Shown here in pieces: positions 54,700 through 64,000 of a stretch of 64,000 nucleotides of DNA (positions are counted from its first letter, which is position 1; the number at the start of each line of letters is the position of its first letter). The notes beneath the pieces are model-generated. The model had not been told where the DNA came from. It made no database searches and worked only from the letters and a program-made list of their open reading frames with translations. The stretch is taken from contig CM043967.1 in the NCBI GenBank assembly GCA_014529385.2, positions 128,129,182 through 128,193,181 on the forward strand. Direction: 5' to 3'. The stretch comes from Adiantum capillus-veneris (lineage: Eukaryota > Streptophyta > Polypodiopsida > Polypodiales > Pteridaceae). The translations under genes were made by a program, and so were the position numbers.

Positions 54700-55133
54700 G
54701 ATAACCAACAGAGCATCACCTTTCAGTACTAACCTTGATATGCCAAATTCAATACACTCCTTAGACCCAGATGTATAGTAAAATACTCCGCCTCATTGTT
54801 GGTATGCACCTCTTCCAAGTCATAAGCTTTGGAAAAAATGACTGTGTCGTGCGGGTCTTGAATGACCACACCTCCACCTGCGTTTTGTGTTACCCTTATG
54901 TAAGCACCATCAAACCACATAGTGAAGGCCCCTGCCAAGGTTGGCTCCTCTTTGTCCTCTGCTCGCATTACCCTTGGATAAATCAATAATTTGACCTTTT
55001 TGTTGACTAGGATATCCGCCAAATGAGATGGACTTGTGTGATCTACTTTGAACTTCAACTCAAACTCCTGAAGCTCTATCACCCATTTCATGATTCGCTT
55101 CCCTGGCTTGAAGTGTAGCACCACATCAGGCAA
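54700..55133 (-). pseudogene. Element C second RNase H and connection
   Basis: 'RIMKWVIELQEFELKFKVDH' (connection), then 'FTMWFDGAYIRVTQNAGGG' and 'VHTNNEAEYFTIHLGLRSVL', the archaeal-type RNase H signature (Asp and Glu). 'LKGDALLVIKQL'-like sequence continues leftward to about 54690. This marks C as Tat-like. Confidence 0.75.
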
Positions 55134-55324
55134 AAGATGTTAGCCGTCAACACATAAACTTTACGAATGATCAAATACACTTTGAAATTCTTGCAGGCAA
55201 TGATTAAAGTCATCATGCACTGTTCCGCTTCCATATAAGTAGTCTCTCCTGGACTAATTACCCGGATTTTGAAGTAAATAGGCTTATAACTTCTTCCCAC
55301 CTTCTGTAGAAACACTGCTACATT
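55090..55324 (-). pseudogene. Element C first RNase H, truncated by element B
   Basis: The minus-strand frame starts at the B junction with 'VAVFLQKVGRSYKPIYF' and 'GETTYMEAEQCMMTLIIACK', matching the middle of RNase H in D. The connection segment before it, expected between RT and RNase H, is missing, so sequence was lost when or after B inserted. Confidence 0.75.
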
Positions 55325-57789
55325 TCGTACTATCATCAAATAAGGATAGTTGATCAAGACATTGTAAAGACCGCATTTCGTACTACATTTGGTCTTTACG
55401 AATACATTGTCATGCCTTTTGGCTTGACTAATGCACCAGCCACATTTAACCGCTTTATGGAGAAGCTGTTCAGGCCTCATCGAACCTTCACTGGAGTGTT
55501 CTTTGATGATATTATCATCTACTCTAATTCATTGGAGGAACACAAGCAACACCTCCAGGTAATATTTCAAGTTTTAAGAGAGAATAAACTTTATGTTAAT
55601 CGAAAGAAAAGTGAATTTTTCTTGCAAGAGATTCAATATTTGGGTCACATTATCTCTCAAGATGGAATCCAAATGGATCCATCCAAGTTAGAGGTAATAA
55701 AAGGATGGCCTAAACCAAGGAATCTTCATGAACTAAGAAGCTTTATAGGTATGTGTGCATACTATAGACGCTTCATAGAAAAGTTCTCACAAATTGCGGG
55801 ACCATTACATGACCTAACAAAGAAAAATGTTAGGTATACGTGGTCTGCTAAAGAGAACAATGCTTTCGAAAAGCTTAAAGAAAAGCTTATCTCTCAACCT
55901 GTGCTTACACTACCGGATCTCTCAAAACCATTTGAGGTCCAATGTGATGCTTGTGGTGATTGCCTTGGGGCTGTTCTGCTCCAAGAAGGGCACGCCATAG
56001 GCGCTATGAGAGTCAAAGGCTCGACCCTGTTGAGCAAGCTCTAGGCATATACGAAAAAGAACTCCTTGCAGTTCTACATGCCTTAGACTCATGGAAGCAC
56101 TATTTATTGGGGACTCCTTTCATTCTGCGAACGGATCACCAAAGTCTTAAGTACTTCATGACGCATACCAAGCTTTCCGACAAACAAATGAGGTGGGCAA
56201 ATTTCCTTTCGCAATTTCATTTTCATATTGCTCACATTGCTGGCAAGCATAATCAAGTAGCCGATGCACTCTCAAGACGACCGAGAGTGAATGCGGTTTC
56301 CATAGCAACTCACAATGATCTATCTTCAATGATAGATGAGTATGCTATTGATCCCAATTTTAGAGATGTGATTTCAGCCCTTGCATTAGGGAAGAAAGAA
56401 GAACCATTTACTTTACAAGATGTTTATCTTCTCTATGGCAATAGACTATGCGTTACTAACTCACTACGTGAGAAAGTAATGTATGAATCTCATGCTCCCC
56501 CATATGCGGGGCATAGAGGGATTCAGTCTACCCTAAAGGGAATTGAAACATATTTCTATTGGCCTACCATGAAAGTGAACATACACGAGTATGTTTCCAA
56601 ATGTGTGGTATGTCAAAAGACAAAATTTGATAGAGGGAAGCAACTTGGATTGCTTCAACCCTTGCCAATCCCTAATTCACCGTGGGAGAGCATATCCATG
56701 GATTTTATCTTTGGATTGCCTAAGTCTATCCATGGGAATACGGGAATATGGACGATAGTAGACAGGTTCAGTAAACAAGCTCATTTTATACCTGTCAAAA
56801 AGACTATCAAAGCCCATCAAATGGCAACCCTCTTCATTTCACAAATTTTCAAGTACCATGGCTTGCCAATGTCCATAGTGTCGGATAGAGATCCTAGAAT
56901 GACCAATAATTTCTGGAAGGGTCTCTTTGAGAATTTAGGAACAAGGCTAAACTTCTCTTCGGCCTATCATCCACAAACTGATGGCCAAAGTGAAATAGCT
57001 AACCTAACCATTCTTGATCTACTAAAAGCCTATGTAACGGAAGTAGATCAAAGATCCCAATGGGAGAAGTACTTACCCTTAGTAGAGTATGCTTACAATA
57101 ACACTGTACATACTTCCACAGGAAAAGCACCTTTCGAGGTAATTGAGGGAAGATCAAAAAGTCCCTTGCTACTTAAGGTACATGGGAAGATCTTCGCTGC
57201 AGATGAGTATAGCCGAGACCTACAACAATCTTTCCAAAAGATTAAGGATGCTATCTCTATCTCACAGCAAAGGCAAAAGGCTGCTGCTGACAAGCACAGA
57301 AGAGCCCAAGCCTTTAAAGAAAACGATTGGGTCTTGTTAAAGTTTCCCAAGGCTCGATTAAGGCACACGACGGGCAAGAATCCTACGGGCCACCAAAAGT
57401 ACTATGCTAAACTAGCAAAAAGGTATTATGGTCCCTTCCAGATTCTTAGGCCAATCAATGAGATGGCCTATCAACTTAAGTTGCCCAATCATTGGCTCAT
57501 ACACAATGCTTTTCATGTGAGCCTATTAAAGCCTTACAAAGGAGAGCCACCTCAAGAACCAACTATTGAAGATCCACCGGAGATCGAGGACCACGAGGAG
57601 GTGCTGCAGCCCGAGTCCATTCTCCGACATGAAGACAAGGTATTAAGAGGCGGTAAGACTATCCGACGATATCTTATTAAGTTTAAGAATTATCCTTTTG
57701 AAGATGCTAGATGGATGCAAGGCATACAATTAAAGGATAACCTAAACCTTGTCAATGCTTACAATGCTTACAATGCTTCCCAAGAGTAA
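55325..57789 (+). pseudogene. Element B pol: RT (partial), RNase H, integrase, chromodomain
   Basis: RT: 'MPFGLTNAPATFNRFMEK', 'FFDDIIIYSNSLEEHK' (catalytic DD), 'LGHIISQDGIQMDPSK'. RNase H: 'KPFEVQCDACGDCLGAVLLQ', then a frameshift near 56000 (two extra bases relative to A), after which the frame stays open to 57789. Integrase: 'YAGHRGIQSTL' with 'CVVCQKTKFD' (HHCC), 'SISMDFIFGLP', 'MSIVSDRDPRMTNNF', 'YHPQTDGQSEIANLT' (DDE all present). C-terminal chromodomain: 'ILRHEDKVLRGGKTIRRYLI' and 'NYPFEDARWMQ', which in chromoviruses targets integration to marked chromatin. One frameshift plus 5' truncation make it a pseudogene, but it is the best-preserved pol in the window. Confidence 0.9.
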
Positions 57790-58123
57790 GCAAATGTACA
57801 AAATGTTAAAAATGAACAAAAAATTTTGTCTTATAAGACTCTCTTTTTCTTTATTTGTGCACAAAAATGAAGTAGTATGCATGCTTAGATCAAGTTTGCA
57901 GAGACGACGTCTCCCAAACACCAAGTAGAGCTTGTCACTCTACTATGGAAGACTGATAGGACTAATGTGCAGACATGCTTGCGGCAGCCACTAGTCATCC
58001 ATTATGTAATGATGTCGTAGGGTAACATAGGGATCCTCTACCCGCTAAGAAAAGGACTCATGCATATGCTTTATCTTCTCTACACCATAGTCGAGGACGA
58101 CTATGATTTCAAGAGAGAGGTAA
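57790..58123 (+). other. Element B 3' untranslated region and polypurine tract
   Basis: About 0.3 kb with no coding motif. It ends with AAGAGAGAGG (58111-58120) just before the LTR. Confidence 0.6.
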
Positions 58124-59715
58124 TGTCATAATAATCAATATCTAATTCTCCTAAATGATTTTCTCATATTAAACTGATCATTTAATGTGGGGAAGTGCCA
58201 AGGGAGAAAAAGCTAGAATATTGGTTAAGCTAGCAGACCGGCCCCAGTAGGGATACAAAGGAGGGAAAATAGGGATCCAAAGGGGGGGCCATCTGCAAAA
58301 GCGCCATGTGAAACAATAGGCCAAAACGCCCCTAAGGTTCAGCCCATTAAGACTTCCAAAATGCTAAGGTTCCAAAATTCAAAGGTTGTGTCCAAAGGTC
58401 AACCCTAGGGAAAATTGGATGCTTAGTGTGTGCCCTAAAAAGTCTTTGCACATCCCTACATGGGAGGGGGCGAGCCCCAAAGCTAGGGGATGAGAGAGAA
58501 AGCCACACACACACACACAGGCTCCCTTTACACAAAGGGAATGAGGGACACATGTCAGCTCCCTAGGCCAGATGCCCACAAGGTGTGCCCAATTCCTATT
58601 GGAAGACCCTTGAAGTGGACCAATGAGAATTAAGCTAGAGTAAATCTAGTTTAATTAATTTAAAAACATTTAATAAAAGAAACCAATGAGAATTAAGTCT
58701 CCTAGAAGACTATTGGGCAGTCTCCCAAGGGGTCCAATGAGCATTCAGGAGCCCCATGGCTTGCCTGATTCCTATTGGCCAGGAGGCAAAGGGGTCCAAT
58801 GAGAGTTTAGTTTAATTATTTAATTACCTGAAACTCTCACAAAAAGGGAAAGGGGGACACATGTCAGAAGGCTATCACTTATGCTGCTTAATTCCTATTG
58901 GCTTGACCTGGGGAGGTCCAATGAGGCAAAAGCCAGACCTATTTAGCAGCTAGGGCTCGCCCAAGAGAGAGGGGGGGCTGATTTTTGCTTGGCATTGACA
59001 CACACACACTCACACTTGACCATGTGTGAAGGAAGAATACTCTATCTCCTCCCAAGCTTTAATGGAGAGCTCATCACCTACTCCAAGCTTGTGAGATAGA
59101 AGCCTACATCAACACTCTCTTGGCATGTGGATGCAAATCCAACCAAGAGCCAAGCTTCAATGCATGCTCATCTTCTCTACCAAGCTAATTACTAAGCTAA
59201 GCTATGCTAATATGAGTGATTATGTGAGGAGATGTACATCTTTCTCGTAAGATACTTCTTTTTCCTCTCAATCTACTCTCATACCCTGCTAGCTCTCACC
59301 ATCTTCGAAGGTGTGTGAGGTCTTGGGTCTGAGAACGGGGATAATTCAAGTTGTGTTTGATTAAGTGTTTTGCTTGGTGTATGAAGCTTCCATCTTCATT
59401 GCACTAGCTAGTCTTGAAGGAACACAAAGAATTGTATTGTACAATGTCTCTCTTGATGGGAGAAACCATAATACAAAGCCTTTTGGAGGGGGGACCGGCT
59501 CCATGCAAATCCGGTCCTCAACTGTTGTCAATAGCTTAATTGCTCTCTCTCTTTTGAAAGTATTGTCGATGCTATCTAACTAGGTGTTATGCTTTTTGTT
59601 GCTCTCTCCACCCAAGCACTCTTGTAATTCTCATTAGGAATCTATTCTAATGAAATGCCCACTATATTCATGCTAATTTCCGCTACACATAAGATTTTAG
59701 GCCATTAAATGTTAC
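58124..59715 (+). repeat. Element B 3' LTR (1.59 kb)
   Basis: Begins TGTCATAA and ends ATGTTACA. Same family as the LTRs at 20191-21701 and 29952-30670. Internally it has several 'ccaatgag.att.ag' phrases (58617-58935) that repeat imperfectly. Confidence 0.85.
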
Positions 59716-59720
59716 ATATG

Positions 59721-60480
59721 CACAAACGATGCCAACCCTGTCGCACTAGTGGAAGGCTCCATGAGAACCAATTCCTTCACCTTCTCTGGATGTGCTTCTA
59801 TTCCATTCTGTGATACCACATGACCCAACACTTGAGCCCTCGGTTGAGCCAATTTGCACTTCTTTGTGTTTAAAAACCCTCCTTCTTCATCTAGCCTTTG
59901 AAATCACAACATCAGCTTGGAGAAATGTTCCGCCCTGGAACTATAACAATCAATATCATCCATAAAAACTCTGATGAATTTATCCAAGTATGGCCCAAAC
60001 ACCTTGTTCATCCGGTCTTGAAATGTAACATACGCATTCACCAATCCAAAAGGCATCCTGTGGTAGGCAAAGAGCCCCATGGAGAGATGAAGGTAGTCTT
60101 TAGCTGATCCTTCAAAGCAATACCAATCTGAAAATACCTTGAAAAACCATCCATGAAAGAATAATGTTCATGCCCGGCAACCTGGTTTAGAATCTCATCC
60201 TGAAATGGCAGAGGATAGTGATTTCGCTTGGTGGTAGCATTCAAGGGCTTATAGTCTACACATACCCATCATTTTCCTTTTTTTTTTGGAGTGATGACAA
60301 CAGAAGAAAACAACTCAGACTGGTTTACTGGATATATAATACCTTCCTCAAGAAACTTGTTGATCTCCTACCATAGATCCTCCTTTTGAATATCCCCCAA
60401 CCTCCTTAGCTTCTGTGCTTGTGGCTTGCATCCGTCTTTAAGTAGTATCCGATGCTCCACTCCTTTAGCTCCTCTCAAAT
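59721..60480 (-). pseudogene. Element C reverse transcriptase
   Basis: The minus strand reads 'NHYPLPFQDEILNQVAGHEH', 'YSFMDGFSRYFQIGIALKDQ', a frame change, then 'VFMDDIDCYSS' (catalytic DD) and 'LGHVVSQNGIEAHPEKVK'. It stops at the B junction after 'GLASFVH'. Upstream 'VVITPKKKGK' lies near 60270-60300 with nearby stops. Confidence 0.8.
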
Positions 60481-60482
60481 CT

Positions 60483-61169
60483 TTATTCTCCGTCACAAAT
60501 AAGTCGGGATAGGATGTACACCTCTTTAATCTTAAGACTACAGACAGGAGCTTGCATACCTTTACTTGGACTGGCAGAATCTATGGTGACTCCGAACAAG
60601 TCTGTATCCAGCTTCGATAGGTCTTCATCCCTCTCTTCCTCTTCGACACTGGTGGACCCTTCAACATAAGTCAACTCGGTTTCATATTCGTAACTGGTGC
60701 TAGAATCCTTGTTATCACCCCCAGCTGATGGATGAAAGCAGCTTTCGCTGGTCTTTAGATCCAACACGATTGGCCCTCCATTTTCTCGATTCGGCAAGGT
60801 AAATACCCCCTTCTCCCAATCTTGCTTGGCCCCAATTGCTAACAACCATGGCCTCCCCAATACAATTGGATAATCATTTTATCGTGCGTTCATGACAAAA
60901 AAATCAATTAAGCATTCAATTCCCATGACCTTTACCTTCACATTCTGTGCCACTCCTAAACACTGAGCTTTGGCATGGTTAGCCATTCTTATTTGCACAT
61001 TGGACCTGAAAAAAACTTTAATACCAATATCCCTCATAGCAGACTCTATGATCACACAGACGTGGGCACCACCATCAACTACCACTAGAAGCACATCGGT
61101 TGGACTCCCCACCATCAAGGCTAAATTCTGTAATGCATGCACATCTCCTCCTACTCGAGCGAGCCTCAT
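60483..61169 (-). pseudogene. Element C protease and acidic linker
   Basis: 'LLVVVDGGAHVCVIIESAM' (DGG-type retropepsin loop), 'QIRMANHAKAQCLGVAQNV', a stop near 60879, then 'MGRPWLLAIGAKQDWEKGV' and an acidic linker ('VEGSTSVEEEERDEDLSKLD'). Confidence 0.75.
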
Positions 61170-61355
61170 ATTGACACTGGTTGACCACTTCCTCCTTAAT
61201 TTAGAGTTTATTGCAAGCAGCTACCCAAAAGGGATGTTAGCTTTTTGATTTTGGACCTCTCTTACCAGATCGTATTCTGGATTACCGTGTCCCAATTGAA
61301 AATCCTCTGTGTAATTCTTCATCTTTTACTTCTCTTGCTTGACTCTGGCTGCTCT

Positions 61356-62408
61356 CTACCTTCGTTCACCTTCTCTTTTCCTTTCTTTGCTCTTTAGTTC
61401 ACGTTCCGTCTCAATCTCTTCTTTTGCCTCTTGATCTTTTGTTAGCCATAATATCAACCTTCTGCCTGTCAACACCAATAATATTAACCCTTTGCACTTC
61501 ATCATTACCTGATGGAGTCGCCTGTACTTGGTTTTTGATTGCTTGCTACTCCCTTTGACCATTGAACTGCGCCTGACCCCTGCCTTCACCAAACAGAGGA
61601 TACATACCGCTCCTTTTTCTTGGAGGGTGAGGGAAATCTGGACCATAGTGGCCCTCCTCTCCACAATTGTAACATCTGCCATGCAATTGCCTAGCTCCGC
61701 GTCTTCCTCTCCTTGGTTGGCCTCTGTCAGTAACACTTAAACGCAACTCTTACATTTTCTGAGACAAATATTGAACTATATGTATCCATTGTTGAGGAAC
61801 GGTTGCTACCCCTCGATTAGGCTTATTCTCCACTTGAACTTCTCCTCTTGGACTTGAGGTCAGATTGGGAACCACCACTATCCCAACACACCTTGCTCAA
61901 TCTTGTTTTTAATTTTTTGACTCTTTGACTGTGCGATAGAAACAGCCCCGTTGTAATTCTTTGGGCCCTTGAAATCCACCTTTTCACGAACTTTTGGGGT
62001 GGAAACAAGCTATAAGTTTTTCCAAATTTAAAGTACTGACCACCATTAGCCAATTGCATGGCCACTTTAAAGTCCCTCCCGCACTCCTCAAAACGGTCGA
62101 GGAAAACACCAAACTCCTTGTTCACATCCTCCTTCAAATTCTTCAACTTTGCGTCCAGATCGACAGGAGATACCTCTTTATGAAATCATGCAGAAAACGG
62201 GCCCACAGCGTCGGTCACATAAGACTTGGCTCTCCTTCCAAGGCATAGAACCATGTCTTTGCCCTTCCTTGCATCAGTACCGGATCGTTTGCATCTTGCT
62301 ATCTTCATTTGGCATATGCAGTAATAACATATACAACACGAAATCAGCCATCCACTCCTCCGGATCTTCATTTTCGGTGAAAAGTGATCCGTAACTATGC
62401 GCTTCCAT
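61356..62408 (-). pseudogene. Element C gag
   Basis: Minus-strand ATG at 62408 starts 'MEAHSYGSLFTENEDPEEWM'. After a frameshift near 62280 come 'EDVNKEFGVFLDRFEECGRD' and a stop near 61823. The zinc knuckle 'CYNCGEEGHYGPDF' follows, whose last Cys is Phe, then an Arg/Glu/Lys-rich tail to about 61356. Only 55 bases separate the start from the primer site. Confidence 0.7.
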
Positions 62409-62462
62409 CTCTCCTCTATGGAAATAACTTTCTTTGATAAAAACCAACGAGCAATAATTTTT

Positions 62463-62478
62463 CCTTAGTGGGGCACCA
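62463..62478 (-). other. Element C primer-binding-like site
   Basis: Minus strand TGGTGCCCCACTAAGG, five bases after the LTR. Confidence 0.5.
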
Positions 62479-62483
62479 GAAGA

Positions 62484-64000
62484 TGGAAAGGGGAACACAC
62501 CCAGCACACAACACAAAGCCTCCCTACAGCTCAGGGTATCCACAACACCCCTAGTGTCTCAAATAACACCTTCAAACTGGCTAATTTTCACTAATACACC
62601 CGCCTTTGCACACAAAACAACAATATCCTACCCTACAAAAACACCACTCAACAACAATGCACCTACACCGCTCAACTCACCCTTTCTGGCCCACTAAACA
62701 CCCCGAGTTTGCTCTCTTTGTAACAAGCTCCACAGTGCTGCAGGTATACCCTCCCGCAAGCATTGACAAGCACACAAAGAGCTAGAGAAAAGGAGGGGAA
62801 TGGGGAGAAGCAACGCAAAAAAGAGGGGCAAAGTCCTAGTAGTATTTCATAAGGAAATATTACAGCCCAATCTACCGCTCCAATGGCAAGCTTCCAATAC
62901 ACATGCTTCAACAACTCTCTCTAGCAAAAAAGCCCATAAATATTCACTTCTATTCCCTTTTATAGGGCTTGGCTAAGGCTAAAAAACAAAAAAAGGAGCT
63001 ATCCTAATTGTGCAATGAACTTTAGCTTCATTTAGAATTTTCTTGCATTGCTACCACTTGTCACATTTGATTTTTTTGGTAACTCTTGCATGGTACACCT
63101 CTCTATCCAATTTGGCCACCCGTTCTCTTTTGCATCTGCCCTTTGGGAGCACCCTTGAACAACTTATTTCTCTCTTTCACTTGGTTAGCTTGTGGTGGGA
63201 TAGGCCCTTTGAGTGGCTTCGGAACTTCTCTCCTTCTCTTTTTCTTGCTCCACTGGCACCACCGTTGGATCCTCCCCTAAAAGAGCAATAACGACATCGC
63301 TCCTGGCACCCTTTGCCTTCAAATTTTGTTGGCGTGTGTGAATCTTACTTGAAGCAAATGTGCGATGCCATGCTAGCACCTGCCATCTGACCGGCCTCCG
63401 CCGGCCATTGTCGCGCCGCCAAAATCGCCGCCCTGTGCAGCGCCCCGAGCGGGCCGCCATAGCCTCACGCACCAGGGAGCTCTCTCTCCTTATCTCTCCT
63501 TAATGGGCTCCATGTTGTAGCTCTTATACCCCACTTGATTGGCACGGGATTGCGCATATGGGCACTTTTCAGTGCCACAAGGTACCTCCCAGCCTCCCCT
63601 TTTGGGATGTCTTCCAAAGCTCCATAAAACTCTCGAAAAAATATATATGATACCTTCTTCCTCATGCTCCTCTGTAGTATTTCCATGTCGGACCTCCAAG
63701 CCGCAAAGCCGGGCCAAAATTTCATTATGTCGAGTTGAAACCCCCCGGCTCTACCTACACTTCAAGATTCCCCAAGCCCCCGAACCGAGGCCGTAAAAAT
63801 GCCAAATTGCATCTGCAATCAATTCCGAGCAAATGCACCCAACTTTTTGACTCCTGTAACTTCCTGCTCCGGGCTGTGTTTGCCAAGCCGTCAAGTCTTG
63901 GTAGCTCCATACACTACATAGCACTCTCTCGAACCTTGTTGAAACCCAAAAAATGCGACATGGGACGACTCCCCATGTGGTCAGGTGGGTAGCAACCTAG
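62484..64000 (-). repeat. Element C 5' LTR (cut by window edge)
   Basis: The plus strand begins TGGAAAGGGGAACACACCC and aligns with 51182-52620. It carries a GC-rich block at about 63380-63460 ('cgccggccattgtcgcgccg') also present near 52050-52130. Confidence 0.85.

Larger units (their letters stand above)
55325..59715 (+). mobile_element. Element B: 5'-truncated chromovirus-type Ty3/gypsy element
   Basis: Starts abruptly in the middle of RT ('YHQIRI') and ends with a full 3' LTR. It lacks 5' LTR, primer site, gag, protease and the RT N terminus. It lies within element C, between C's RT (right) and RNase H (left). TATGC follows the LTR at 59716-59720; no copy is found at the left junction, as expected after deletion. 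Sequence is close to A. Confidence 0.85.

Overview
This looks like nuclear DNA from a vascular plant with a large, repeat-rich genome. A fern or gymnosperm is my best guess, but no gene here fixes the lineage. The reasons are plant-type Ty3/gypsy retrotransposons (a chromodomain-bearing lineage primed by initiator-Met tRNA, and Tat-like elements with a second RNase H), long introns with GT..AG ends, and many (GA)n/(CT)n microsatellites. I found no host single-copy gene, no tRNA or rRNA gene, and no CRISPR array. Nearly all of the window is nested transposable elements in different states of decay.

Layout from the left. (1) A decayed minus-strand gypsy element H runs from a 5' LTR at about 17.2-18.4 kb through gag (15.5-16.3 kb) to a protease-like remnant at 176-853. 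(2) It was split by a minus-strand, non-coding LTR element (LARD, 962-14633, target duplication TTCTC, 0.98-kb LTRs, 5.4-kb internal region). (3) The left LTR of that LARD was itself split by a 6.3-kb element with 34-bp terminal inverted repeats (1071-7339). The other LTR preserves the empty site. This element carries a multi-exon pseudogene (nuclear-localisation-like N terminus, coiled coil, RING-like zinc finger, acidic region, then an FCP1/NIF HAD-phosphatase-like region) and a convergent minus-strand Cys-rich gene. One of its introns is an array of 21-bp units built on a perfect palindrome.

(4) 20191-30670 is chromovirus-type element A: full 5' LTR, Met-tRNA PBS, leader swollen by a 1.2-kb tandem duplication and a foldback element with microsatellite arms, broken gag-pol, and a 3' end deleted into the LTR. 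(5) 31.6-32.6 kb is an intact Tat-like gag/protease ORF fragment (E). (6) A heavily decayed minus-strand gypsy element F runs from about 33.3 to at least 48.9 kb. It hosts a solo LTR (34804-35477), a complete Tat-like element D (35961-43096) and a TIR element with CACTA termini (47122-48453). It has extra unrecognised, partly coiled-coil ORFs downstream of its integrase. (7) 51182 to the right edge is minus-strand Tat-like element C. Between its RT and RNase H it contains element B (55325-59715), a 5'-truncated relative of A with a nearly open RNase H-integrase-chromodomain frame and a 1.6-kb 3' LTR.

The genes do not form a host pathway. Within each retroelement they follow the usual order gag-protease-RT-RNase H-(second RNase H)-integrase. 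The most unusual unit is the 6.3-kb TIR element with its phosphatase-like and RING-like coding capacity.
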